In this document: piece after piece, positions 16,023 through 23,653 of the stretch
Layout of the letters: every line of letters begins with the position of its first letter
Numbering within the stretch: the first letter of the stretch is position 1
Origin: Faecalicatena fissicatena
Lineage (GTDB): Bacteria; Bacillota; Clostridia; Lachnospirales; Lachnospiraceae
NCBI GenBank assembly: GCA_001028025.1
Contig: LDAQ01000036.1
Location: 1 to 47,986, forward strand
Reading direction: 5' to 3'
Length of the DNA: 47,986 nt
Program-made: the position numbers and the translations under genes
Notes under the pieces: model-generated
The model's database searches: none
Told to the model about the DNA's origin: nothing
What the model saw: only the letters and a program-made list of their open reading frames with translations

Positions 16023-17366
16023 ATGAAAAATAATAAGACAAATGACATGACAACAGGGAACCCGGTAAAGATGATTATCTGGTTTATGGTTCCGATGTGT
16101 CTGGGCAGCATATTTCAGCAGTTTTATAATATAGCAGATTCTATTATCGCCGGACAGTTTCTGGGGGTAAATGCCCTGGCGGCTATAGGAAGCACAGGAT
16201 CATTGATGTTCATGGTGACCGGATGGATCAGCGGGATCAGCAGCGGATTCTCTATCTTAGTGGCACAGTGGTTTGGCGCCCGCAAGTACGACCGGATGCG
16301 TCATTACACGGCCATGTCGGTTTACCTAACCATTGGAATTATCGTAATTATGACGGCAGGCCTTCTGGCAGCTAATGAACCGATTCTGCGGCTTATGAAT
16401 ACGCCGGCAGAACTGATGCCGGATGTAAAAGGGTACATGGCGGTCATTTATGCAGGACTAATCGTGACGGCCGCTTACAACTCTCTGGCGGCGGTGCTGA
16501 GGGCCTTGGGGGATTCGAAATCTCCGCTGTATTTTTTAATCATATCCGCTGTGATCAACATTTTTCTGGATATCATATTTATAACCTGGTTCCACATGGG
16601 CGTGATCGGATGCGGATATGCGACAGTGATCGCCCAGGGAATCTCTGCACTGCTATGTTTAGTGTATATCATAAAGAAGTTCCCGATATTGCATCTTAAG
16701 AAAAAAGACTTTCGCATTTCACTTAACAGTATTAAAAATCTTTTGGCGCTGGGAACGCCGATGGGGCTACAGTTTTCCATCACCGGGATTGGAACGATCA
16801 TTGTACAGGGAGCAGTGAACATATACGGTGCAGTTTATATTGCCGGTTTCTCGGCGGGTGCGAAAATCCAGAACCTGATCGCCTGTATTTTTCTGGCATT
16901 TGGCGCAACGATTGCAACTTATGTGGGGCAGAATTGGGGGGCAGGCAGGATAGACCGTGTGAAAAAAGGCGTCTGGTATACACAGGTAATGATTTTAATA
17001 AGCAGTGCAATCCTGATGATACTGATATTTTTCTTTGGAAAATATATGGTGCTGCTGTTTGTATCCCCATCGGAGAAAGGCGTGATCGATGCGGCCGTGG
17101 TCTATTTCCTGGCCGTCTTCTGGTGCTATCCGTTTCTGGGAAGTATCTTCGTGTACCGAAATGCCCTGCAGGGAATGGGATACGGTCTGGTCCCCATGCT
17201 GGGAGGCGTGTTTGAACTAACGGCCCGTGCCCTTGTCGTAGCAGCTGTGGCCGGAAAAACAAGCTTTTTCGGAGTCTGTCTTTCAGATCCGGCGGCCTGG
17301 CTGGCGGCATTGATTCCTCTGGTACCGTATTACTTTTATAAGATAAAAAAGGTGGAGAAAAAGTAA
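16023..17366 (+). CDS. MATE-family efflux transporter (second copy)
   Basis: The 447-residue protein has the full MATE layout of twelve hydrophobic segments, including the early QQFYNIADSIIAGQFLG stretch and a central cytoplasmic loop near residue 225. It is clearly divergent from the pump at 4890 and so is not a recent duplicate. Start ATG 16023 follows GAAGGAAAG. It has no linked regulator and ends within a strong terminator stem, so it is probably transcribed singly or with the upstream symporter. Confidence 0.88.
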   Translation: MKNNKTNDMTTGNPVKMIIWFMVPMCLGSIFQQFYNIADSIIAGQFLGVNALAAIGSTGSLMFMVTGWISGISSGFSILVAQWFGARKYDRMRHYTAMSVYLTIGIIVIMTAGLLAANEPILRLMNTPAELMPDVKGYMAVIYAGLIVTAAYNSLAAVLRALGDSKSPLYFLIISAVINIFLDIIFITWFHMGVIGCGYATVIAQGISALLCLVYIIKKFPILHLKKKDFRISLNSIKNLLALGTPMGLQFSITGIGTIIVQGAVNIYGAVYIAGFSAGAKIQNLIACIFLAFGATIATYVGQNWGAGRIDRVKKGVWYTQVMILISSAILMILIFFFGKYMVLLFVSPSEKGVIDAAVVYFLAVFWCYPFLGSIFVYRNALQGMGYGLVPMLGGVFELTARALVVAAVAGKTSFFGVCLSDPAAWLAALIPLVPYYFYKIKKVEKK

Positions 17367-17383
17367 AGATTCTCCACTTTTTT
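17352..17383 (+). terminator. Rho-independent terminator overlapping the MATE stop
   Basis: GTGGAGAA (17352-17359) pairs perfectly with TTCTCCAC (17370-17377) around a 10-nt loop, followed by six Ts. The stop codon lies in the loop. Confidence 0.88.
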
Positions 17384-17384
17384 G

Positions 17385-17413
17385 TTGAAATCTTTTCTAC
17401 GTTTCTATATAAT
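17385..17413 (+). promoter_or_regulatory. Promoter of the microcompartment shell pair
   Basis: TTGAAA (17385-17390), a 17-bp spacer and TATAAT (17408-17413) begin two bases after the preceding terminator. The two BMC genes therefore form their own transcription unit. Confidence 0.78.
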
Positions 17414-17465
17414 AAAAATATTGACAGAACAGAAAAAATAGTTGTTCTGCGGGCAGGAGGAAATT

Positions 17466-17765
17466 ATGGCCGGACAGTATGAAGGTATGGCAATAGGCGT
17501 ATTTGAGCTTGACAGCGAGTGCGCATGTTTTGTAGCATTAGATGCGGCAGCAAAAGCTGCTGATGTAAAGATCCAGGCAGTGGAAAGAAACCGTCTGGGA
17601 GCAGGAGCATGTGTAAAGATGAGAGGCAATGTCTCTAATGTCAATGCAGCCATGGAAGTAGCGCTCAGGGTGGCGGAGCCAATCTCCGAGATTGTATCCC
17701 ACACAATAATTGCAGCACCGTTAGCTGAGACAGAACCAGCAATTACAATGACAATCAACAAGTAA
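17466..17765 (+). CDS. BMC-domain microcompartment shell protein
   Basis: The 99-residue protein is a single BMC domain, the hexamer-forming tile of bacterial microcompartment shells. The order fits: first strand and helix (GMAIGVFELDSECACFVALDAAAKAADV), the middle Gly-rich segment (NRLGAGACVKMRGNVSNVNAAMEVA) and the final strand SHTIIAAP. The region that would line the hexamer pore contains a Leu-Gly-Ala-Gly-Ala turn. ATG 17466 follows AGGAGG; an earlier in-frame TTG at 17442 lacks a site. Its partner gene starts 15 bp downstream. No microcompartment enzymes or other shell genes lie within this window, which is unusual. Confidence 0.87.
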   Translation: MAGQYEGMAIGVFELDSECACFVALDAAAKAADVKIQAVERNRLGAGACVKMRGNVSNVNAAMEVALRVAEPISEIVSHTIIAAPLAETEPAITMTINK

Positions 17766-17780
17766 GGAAGAGGTATAGTT

Positions 17781-18059
17781 ATGGCATATGGAGCATTCGG
17801 ACTTGTAGAAGTCCTTGGGGAAGCAAACGCTGTACTGGTGACAGACCAGATGCTGAAGGCAGCAGAAGTATCCTATGAGACACAGGACACAAAATGCGGA
17901 GGACATGCCCTCATATTCATCAGCGGCAGTGTTTCCGCAGTAACAGCAGCAGTAGAGAGCGCAACGGTAAATCCACCGTGTAAAATATTAAACTCGGCAG
18001 TAATATCCAACCCTTCAGAAGAAATGATTCACATTGTTGAGGAATTTAAGGCGCGTTGA
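17781..18059 (+). CDS. BMC-domain microcompartment shell protein (second)
   Basis: The 92-residue protein is another single BMC domain (YGAFGLVEVLGEANAVLVTDQMLKAAEV…, then FISGSVSAVTAAVESA and a final SAVISNPSEEM strand). It differs clearly from its neighbour, so a mixed shell with two hexamer types, or a hetero-hexamer, is possible. A middle CGGHALIFISG segment takes the place of the usual pore Gly-Ser loop. It is translated from the same transcript as the first BMC gene. Repeat element B begins six bases after its stop codon. Confidence 0.87.
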   Translation: MAYGAFGLVEVLGEANAVLVTDQMLKAAEVSYETQDTKCGGHALIFISGSVSAVTAAVESATVNPPCKILNSAVISNPSEEMIHIVEEFKAR

Positions 18060-18065
18060 TTGAAT

Positions 18066-18335
18066 GGGGACGCCGGCCGGAATCGTGACAGGGCTCTTCT
18101 GGATGCGGATTTAGGGGATAACTGCCACTAATCAAAATGAAAGCCAGCATAATGAACACCGACGACAAACACGAGAATGCAGGATGCATTCTCGCTAAGT
18201 CGTCTTTTCCGCAGGGCTGGAAGCCCTGTGGAAAGTTCATATGCTGGCTTTCATTTTGATAAAGTGGCAGTAATCCCCTAAAGACGCATCCAGAAGAGCC
18301 CTGTCACGATTCCGCCCGCCTGGTTCATCCAGCCG
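18066..18335 (-). repeat. Nested-hairpin element B (variant without internal loop)
   Basis: Two 86-nt arms (18072-18157 and 18235-18320) pair almost throughout, with only small mismatches, and enclose a 77-nt apex. The apex has a compound hairpin (GACGAC/GTCGTC enclosing GAGAATGCA/TGCATTCTC) and a simple hairpin (CAGGGCT/AGCCCTG). The GGGGAC end lies at 18066-18071 and the opposite end motif, read on the minus strand, is CTGGATGAACCA. It differs from the other copies by lacking the 15/13-nt internal loop and by shorter arms. The GGGGAC end begins six bases after the stop of the BMC gene at 18059. Confidence 0.88.
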
Positions 18336-18493
18336 TAAAATCCGCCGTACATTCCGGGGGGATATGTGGGGCGGGAGAGGCGGATTTGAAAATTCTATGC
18401 GGAACTCATCCTAAACGGATAGAAAACATGCTCCATTTAGCCGAATCCATTCGCTGCTCACCCAAAATACATCCCCATAAACTGCGTTCCCAA

Positions 18494-18812
18494 CCGTCTG
18501 GATGCACCCAGCCTGACAGAAGCATGGAGCAGGGCGGCAAAGGGAAGCAGGGGGTGTTTTTGCGGGCATAAAGCGTGTGATTAGAAACTCTTACAGCAAA
18601 ACAGGAGAATCTTATGGCCAAATCTTGATTTACAAAATCAAGATTTGAGGCGGCTGAGCTGAGAAAGCATCAGGCTTTCTCAGTGAATCCGCCTGTAGCC
18701 ATAAGATTCTCCTGTTTTGCTGTTAGAGTTTCTTCACAAAGCGTCAGCCCGCAAAAACACCCCCTGCTTCCCTTTGCCGTCCTGCTCCATGCTTCTGTCA
18801 GGCGGCCCCCCC
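18494..18812 (+). repeat. Nested-hairpin element C
   Basis: The outer stem pairs 18511-18567 with 18747-18803 (57 bp, one G-T). The internal loop is ATAAAGCGTGTGATT (18568-18582) opposite TCACAAAGCGTCA (18734-18746). The inner stem pairs 18583-18618 with 18698-18733 (36 bp, one T-T mismatch). The 79-nt apex has a simple hairpin (AAATCTTGATTT/AAATCAAGATTT) and a compound one (AGGCGG/CCGCCT enclosing GAGAAAGC/GCTTTCTC). The left flank is CCGTCTGGATGCACCCA. The right end touches the stop codon (18814-18816) of the minus-strand deacetylase gene. Between B and C, 18336-18493 holds only a loose AAATCCGCC/GGCGGATTT repeat. Confidence 0.92.
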
Positions 18813-18813
18813 A

Positions 18814-19644
18814 TCAAATTTCGGAAAGCGGTTTAAATGTATACCCCATTTCTTCCCATTTAGTCAATAGTTCATCCAGTATTTCCCCATTTGTTTTTGA
18901 GGTGCTGTGGAGCAGTACGATTGCCCCCGGATGAATTCTACCGAGCAGTTTTTCAAAGGCCTGCTCTTTGGTTGGCTGATCGTTTTCGTACCAGTCTACA
19001 TAGGCCAGGCTCCAGAAAAAGGTTTTATATCCCATTTCTTTTGCCATCTGCAGGTTTGTTTCACTGTATTTCCCTTGCGGCGGACGATAATACTTGGTCA
19101 TTTCCTGGCCGGTGATTTTTTTGTATTCTTCCTCCACATCTCCCAGTTCTTTTTGGAAGGCCTCCTGAGTTGATATCTGTGACATATCGGGGTGGTGATA
19201 TGTATGGTTGCCTACTGTATGGCCTTCGTCAACCATGCGTTTGATGAGATCCGGATTAGAGGATATGAACGTACCTACCACAAAAAATGTTGCGGGCACA
19301 TTATGCTTTTTCAGAGCATCTAAAATTGCGGGGGTATTGCCATTTTCAAATCCGGCATCAAAGGTAAGGTATATGACTTTTTCGTCTGTATTTCCGGAAT
19401 AGTATGCGTCATACTGCTTCAGTTCTTCAGCAGTTGCATTGGCAACCGGCGGCTGGCCTTCATCCTGGAAACTTAGTCCCCAGTTCCCTTCGGCAGAGGT
19501 GGTGACAGCCTGAGGGGCAAAGTAGTCCTGCGCCCTTCCGGCGGCGCGGCCGGCAATAAATGCGGCGGCAAAGAGCAGTACAAGTTTGGCACTGCTTTTT
19601 AAGAGTTGTTTCTTTTTCGTACCAGGTTTCAGATTGATTTTCAT
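18814..19644 (-). CDS. PdaA-like polysaccharide deacetylase
   Basis: The 276-residue protein has an N-terminal signal anchor (about 17-35) and a NodB-type carbohydrate esterase 4 domain. The metal/catalytic motif is TFDAGFENGN (about 92-101), in which the first Asp acts as base, and the zinc histidines are in HTYHHPD. The TFDAGFENG form and the PATFFVVG strand are typical of PdaA, which deacetylates muramic acid during formation of muramic delta-lactam in spore cortex. It probably acts outside the membrane on peptidoglycan. A sporulation-type promoter can be seen upstream. A vegetative role in peptidoglycan modification is the alternative. Confidence 0.88.
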   Translation of the reverse strand: MKINLKPGTKKKQLLKSSAKLVLLFAAAFIAGRAAGRAQDYFAPQAVTTSAEGNWGLSFQDEGQPPVANATAEELKQYDAYYSGNTDEKVIYLTFDAGFENGNTPAILDALKKHNVPATFFVVGTFISSNPDLIKRMVDEGHTVGNHTYHHPDMSQISTQEAFQKELGDVEEEYKKITGQEMTKYYRPPQGKYSETNLQMAKEMGYKTFFWSLAYVDWYENDQPTKEQAFEKLLGRIHPGAIVLLHSTSKTNGEILDELLTKWEEMGYTFKPLSEI

Positions 19645-19670
19645 TACATCTCCAGAGTCTTATTCCCTAT

Positions 19671-19698
19671 AGTATATGATGGGAATATCGAAATATTT
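19671..19698 (-). promoter_or_regulatory. Possible sporulation-sigma promoter of the deacetylase
   Basis: On the minus strand, AAATATT (complement of 19692-19698) and CATATACT (complement of 19671-19678) are 13 bp apart and 27 bp before the start codon. They resemble the SigE/SigG class boxes (ATATT and CATA-type). No good sigma-A promoter is seen in the same place. This is a weak call. Confidence 0.35.
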
Positions 19699-19825
19699 TC
19701 CTCTTATGACAAATCAGCGGAAGATGCAGAACGAAAATCAATATTTTTGTGAGGTATAGAAATGGATTTTTCGGGGAAAGAGTGATAAAGTGATAGATGA
19801 AAATCTGTAATGTTAGGAGTATAAG

Positions 19826-20617
19826 ATGGAAAGAGCAGCACTATTTTTTGATATTGACGGTACCATACTGAGTGAGATTACGAAAGAGATTCCGCAGAGT
19901 GCGCTGGATGCCATACGGGCGGCAAAGCGTGCGGGGCATCTGCTTTTTATAAATACAGGCAGAACATTCTGCAGCATACCGCCAAAGATCAGCCAGTTTG
20001 AGTTTGACGGATTCCTGTGCGGCTGTGGGACATTTCTCACATATCACGATGAGGTTTTATTTTCCAGATCAATTTCCCGTGAACGGGGAAGAGAGATTAT
20101 TGATAAAATGATGGAGTGCAGACTGGATGGGATTATGGAAGGCACCGAAGATATTTATCTCCCAAGCAGAATGTCCCGATTTGACCGGCTGGAGAGCTCC
20201 AGAAGGTATTTTCAAAATGCGGGGCTGGGACTGGAAGAATATATTGAAAAAGGAGACTTTGTGTATGACAAACTATTTGTATATGCGGATGAGCTCAGTG
20301 ACAGAGAAACATTCTTCCGGTTCATAGAAGCGGATATTGAGCCGCTCGACCGGGGCGGGGATACCTTTGAGTGTATTCAGAAAGGCTATTCCAAAGCAAC
20401 CGCATGTGAATATATTTTGCAGAAATTCGGGATGGAGATTGAGCAGGCTTATGTGTTTGGAGACAGTACGAATGATCTGTCCATGTTCGAGTATGCGATA
20501 CATTCGATTGCAATGGGGACCCATGCGAAAGAGCTTGATCCGTATACAGAGTTTGTAACAGAAAAGGTGGAGGAGGACGGGATCGCCCGTGCAATCAGCC
20601 ACTATGGCCTGGGGTAA
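19826..20617 (+). CDS. Cof-type HAD-superfamily phosphatase
   Basis: The 263-residue cytosolic protein is a type IIB HAD hydrolase. Motif I is DIDGTIL (Asp9 nucleophile, Asp11 acid/base). Motif II is in FINTGR (Thr), and motif III/IV is the late GDSTNDLSMF (about 211-220). The cap domain lies between. Such enzymes remove phosphate from sugar phosphates or flavin precursors; the substrate is unknown. It precedes a D-lactate dehydrogenase gene by 27 bp, probably on the same transcript. Confidence 0.88.
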   Translation: MERAALFFDIDGTILSEITKEIPQSALDAIRAAKRAGHLLFINTGRTFCSIPPKISQFEFDGFLCGCGTFLTYHDEVLFSRSISRERGREIIDKMMECRLDGIMEGTEDIYLPSRMSRFDRLESSRRYFQNAGLGLEEYIEKGDFVYDKLFVYADELSDRETFFRFIEADIEPLDRGGDTFECIQKGYSKATACEYILQKFGMEIEQAYVFGDSTNDLSMFEYAIHSIAMGTHAKELDPYTEFVTEKVEEDGIARAISHYGLG

Positions 20618-20644
20618 ATAGAATATACAAAAGGAGGCAAAGGG

Positions 20645-21628
20645 ATGAAAATATTTGTTTACAATTACCGGGAATTTGATGAGGCTGTATTCTTCCGGCA
20701 ATTTTCCAGGGAATACGGAGTGGAACTGGGGATCTGCTGCGATGATCCCTGCATGGAAAATGCGGGCCTGGCGGAGGGATATGAATACATCAGTATTATC
20801 ACAACCAAAATGGATGCGCAGCTGATCGAACGTTTCCACGAACTGGGCGTTAAAATGATCTCAACCCGGACAATAGGATATGATCATGTAGATCTGGAGG
20901 CGGCACAGAAGTTTGGAATCAGAGTCAGCAATGTGTCGTACTCACCAGAGTGTGTGGCAGACTACACGCTTATGCTTATGCTCATGGCAATCCGCAAAAT
21001 GAAGCGGATTATGCAGCGGGAGGAGATCAATGATTTTTCTCTTCCAGGTATACAGGGGCGTGAAATGCACAATTTTACCGTGGGCGTTATAGGTACCGGA
21101 AAGATTGGACAGGCAGTGATCAGAGATTTGAGCGGATTCGGATGTAAAATTTATGCCTATGATCTGTACCCGTCCGAAAAGGTCGGAACATATGCAGAGT
21201 ATGCCAAACTTGATACAATTTATGAAGAGTGTGATATGATAACGCTGCATATGCCGCTCGGCGACGAGAATTACCATATGATCAATGCAGAAGCTATCCA
21301 TAAGATGAAACCGGGGGTTGTCCTGATTAATACAGCCCGTGGCGGTCTGATTGATACAAAAGCACTGCTGGACGGACTGGAGTCAGAAAAAATCGGTGCG
21401 GCTGCAATGGATGTGATTGAAGATGAATTTGGGATGTACTATTATGACAGGAAATCAGATGTTATAAGCAAGAGAGATTTATATATACTGCGCGGATTTC
21501 CGAATGTGATTGTAACCCCTCATATGGCATTTTATACAGATCAGGCGGTGAGCGATATGGTGAAACATTCCATAGAGAGCTGCTGTCTGAATGAGGCGGG
21601 GAAAGAAAATCCCTGGATGATTGTTTAG
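20645..21628 (+). CDS. D-lactate dehydrogenase (VanH/LdhA-like D-2-hydroxyacid dehydrogenase)
   Basis: The 327-residue NAD-dependent enzyme should reduce pyruvate to D-lactate. The NAD-binding motif is GVIGTGKIGQAVI (about 149-161). The catalytic Arg is in NTARGGLID, the Glu in the DVIEDEFG segment and the His in VTPHMAFYTDQA. The stretch ISTRTIGYDHVDLEAA…NVSYSPECVADYT matches the pattern of VanH of glycopeptide-resistance operons and fermentative D-LDH. No VanA/VanX-type genes are nearby, so a fermentative role is far more likely. Start 20645 follows AAGGAGGCAAAGGG. A REP-like palindrome lies between its stop and the converging aroE gene. Confidence 0.88.
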   Translation: MKIFVYNYREFDEAVFFRQFSREYGVELGICCDDPCMENAGLAEGYEYISIITTKMDAQLIERFHELGVKMISTRTIGYDHVDLEAAQKFGIRVSNVSYSPECVADYTLMLMLMAIRKMKRIMQREEINDFSLPGIQGREMHNFTVGVIGTGKIGQAVIRDLSGFGCKIYAYDLYPSEKVGTYAEYAKLDTIYEECDMITLHMPLGDENYHMINAEAIHKMKPGVVLINTARGGLIDTKALLDGLESEKIGAAAMDVIEDEFGMYYYDRKSDVISKRDLYILRGFPNVIVTPHMAFYTDQAVSDMVKHSIESCCLNEAGKENPWMIV

Positions 21629-21653
21629 TATAGAGCGGAAATTCAAAGGGATC

Positions 21654-21678
21654 CTCAAAGGGGTCTGACCCCTTTGAG
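21654..21678. repeat. REP-like palindrome, GGGGTCTGACCCC type
   Basis: CTCAAAGGGGTC and GACCCCTTTGAG form a 12-bp inverted repeat around a single central T. It sits in the 58-bp gap between the converging D-lactate dehydrogenase and aroE genes and has no T-run. It could end transcription from either side, but its core matches the palindromes at 13541 and 23603. Confidence 0.65.
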
Positions 21679-21686
21679 CTCCATTG

Positions 21687-22517
21687 TCAGAATTTTCTGG
21701 CTAATTCATCGTGGATTCGATTCCCCATATTGTAATCCAGCTTTTTGTCCAGCCAGATTTCTTCAGATCCTATTGCCTGGTCTACCAACATCATGAGGCC
21801 TGTTACAATCTGCAGTCCTTCCTCCTTGGCGATCCTGAGAAATTCTGTAATCAGAGGATTGTAGACAATATCAGAAGCTACTTTAAACTGCCGGATAACG
21901 GATACATCTACGGGACTTTCACCGATGTGAGGATACATGCCCAGCGGGGTGGTATTGACAAGAATATCTCCGGCCGGTATATCTGTCAGGCTGCAGGTGT
22001 GAATATAGGGAAAACGTTCTTCCAGATATTCAATTGCTTTTTCGTTGCGGGCAGCTACTGTGATTTTGGCAGCACCGTCCATATGGAAACCATAGATCAG
22101 ACCTTTTGCAGCGCCTCCGGAACCGAGAATAACAATCTCCCTGCCGGCAAGTGAGACACCATCTTTGTGGAACATGCTGACTGCTCCAATGTAATCCGTA
22201 TTATAGCCATAGAATTTACCGTCTTTCATTAAAATAGTATTGACAGCACCTATTTTTTCTGCATGTGGGTCGAGAACATCCATTAATTGATAAATGACTT
22301 CTTTGTATGGCATTGTTACATTCATGCCCCGGATGTTTTCGGCCTTCATTACTTCGAGTATGTGAGGCGCTTCATTTTCGTCCATTTCATATTTTTTATA
22401 TGTACCGCAGATATTCTGCTGTCTGAGCAGATCTTCATGGATTTCGGGAGAAAGACTGTGGCCAAGCTGATTGCCCAGTACCCCAAAATGCAGCGGTTCC
22501 TTATTTGCTGTGTTCAT
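21687..22517 (-). CDS. aroE: Shikimate dehydrogenase
   Basis: The 276-residue enzyme reduces 3-dehydroshikimate to shikimate with NADPH. The substrate site includes SLSPEIH (about 20-26), the catalytic Lys in NVTMPYKE (about 65-72) and Asn/Asp in NTDYIGA (about 106-112). The NADP loop is ILGSGGAAKGLIYG (about 129-142), and NTTPLGMYP is a further family mark. It is the last gene of a minus-strand aromatic group, with its ATG two bases after the aroB stop and AGGAG inside aroB, so translation is coupled. Confidence 0.94.
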   Translation of the reverse strand: MNTANKEPLHFGVLGNQLGHSLSPEIHEDLLRQQNICGTYKKYEMDENEAPHILEVMKAENIRGMNVTMPYKEVIYQLMDVLDPHAEKIGAVNTILMKDGKFYGYNTDYIGAVSMFHKDGVSLAGREIVILGSGGAAKGLIYGFHMDGAAKITVAARNEKAIEYLEERFPYIHTCSLTDIPAGDILVNTTPLGMYPHIGESPVDVSVIRQFKVASDIVYNPLITEFLRIAKEEGLQIVTGLMMLVDQAIGSEEIWLDKKLDYNMGNRIHDELARKF

Positions 22518-22519
22518 GA

Positions 22520-23575
22520 TTAAATTACTCCTGCCGTTTTGAAAAAATCGAGGTTTGTAGGGTATATGTAGCTGTCACCGATGGCATGCAAAAGGATTAC
22601 ATTCAGATGATTATCCAGATTTTTCTTATCCAGCTTAATAGCATCCAGCAGTGATGAAACAGGCAGCCCGCATTCACAGGGAAGCCCATAAGCTTTCAGT
22701 ACCCGGCCGATCCGTTCTGCTTCGCCCGGTGCCGTCAGGCCTGCTTCTTCAGAGAGCTTTGTGATCTGGTACATGCCGATGGAAACGGCTTCGCCATGGC
22801 TTTCACGCTCATAGTGATAATATTGTTCGATTGTATGTGCCAGAGTATGGCCAAAATTCAGCAGCATCCGGTCACCAGTATCAAATTGATCTGCCTCTAC
22901 TACAATCCGTTTGATGTCGACACAGCGGTAAATGATAGATGTCAGCTGATCCTTCAATTCATCAAAAGAACCGTAGGAGCTCAAAGTCTCAAAAAGGGCA
23001 GCATCTTTAATGCAGCCGTATTTGATCACTTCTCCCATTCCGTCCGTGATATACCGTTCTGGAAGTGTATCCAGTACGTCAGGGTCTATCAGCACCAGCC
23101 TGGGATGAAAAAATGCACCGACCAGATTCTTGCCCTGAGGGAGATCGACTGCCACCTTGCCTCCGACAGAAGAATCCACCTGAGCTAGAAGCGAGGTGGG
23201 TATCTGCACAAGTTTAATTCCCCTCAGATAGCTTGCCGCCGCAAAACCGGCCAGATCGCCGATGACGCCGCCGCCCAGTGCAATAACAAGATCGCTGCGG
23301 GTGATTTTACTTTCCAGCATTGCGGCATAAATCGGAGGAAGAGACTGAAAATTCTTTGTCAGCTCCCCATGCGGAAGTACAAGAATATGGCATTCATAAG
23401 AAGGAAGCGCTTCAATAAGCTTCTGCCCGTAAATTGGAAAAACATTGTCATCACAAATAATCATGATGCGTTTTCCATGAAATACTTTTGAGACAAAAGT
23501 TTCGGCATTTGCCAGAATTCCGGATTCTATATATATAGGATAACTGTTTTTACCTAAATTAACTGTTAATTCCAC
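22520..23575 (-). CDS. aroB: 3-Dehydroquinate synthase
   Basis: The 351-residue NAD- and zinc-dependent enzyme converts DAHP to 3-dehydroquinate. The NAD-binding segment is LGGGVIGDLAGFAAASYLRG (about 100-119), followed by PTSLLAQVDSSVGGK (about 126-140). Zinc ligands fall in a Glu within DGMGEVIKYG and the His residues in NFGHTLAHTIE. The start codon is GTG, placed 6 bases after AAAAGGAG. A 51-nt palindrome occupies the gap to the upstream DAHP synthase gene. Confidence 0.94.
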   Translation of the reverse strand: MELTVNLGKNSYPIYIESGILANAETFVSKVFHGKRIMIICDDNVFPIYGQKLIEALPSYECHILVLPHGELTKNFQSLPPIYAAMLESKITRSDLVIALGGGVIGDLAGFAAASYLRGIKLVQIPTSLLAQVDSSVGGKVAVDLPQGKNLVGAFFHPRLVLIDPDVLDTLPERYITDGMGEVIKYGCIKDAALFETLSSYGSFDELKDQLTSIIYRCVDIKRIVVEADQFDTGDRMLLNFGHTLAHTIEQYYHYERESHGEAVSIGMYQITKLSEEAGLTAPGEAERIGRVLKAYGLPCECGLPVSSLLDAIKLDKKNLDNHLNVILLHAIGDSYIYPTNLDFFKTAGVI

Positions 23576-23602
23576 GAGATTTCTCCTTTTAAGACAGAAT
23601 GG

Positions 23603-23653
23603 AGTGCAAGGGGGTCAGACCCCTCTGCAGAGGGGTCTGACCCCCCTTGCACT
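23603..23653. repeat. Double REP-like palindrome between aroF and aroB
   Basis: The whole 51 nt is a near-perfect palindrome with one unpaired base: AGTGCAAG at 23603 matches CTTGCACT at 23646-23653. Within it lie two inverted GGGGTCAGACCCC cores joined by TCTGCAGA. It begins right after the aroF stop codon (23654-23656 on the plus strand) and inside the operon, so it is not expected to block transcription fully. Two head-to-head REP units (a BIME-like pair) explain it best. Confidence 0.7.

Noticed and set aside
18066..18812. CRISPR array or tandem repeat.
   Set aside because: The units are inverted, not direct, repeats; there is no regular spacing and no cas gene.
20645..21628. Glycopeptide resistance (VanH) gene.
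   Set aside because: The dehydrogenase resembles VanH, but no VanA/B ligase, VanX or VanRS genes are near; fermentative D-lactate dehydrogenase is the simpler reading.
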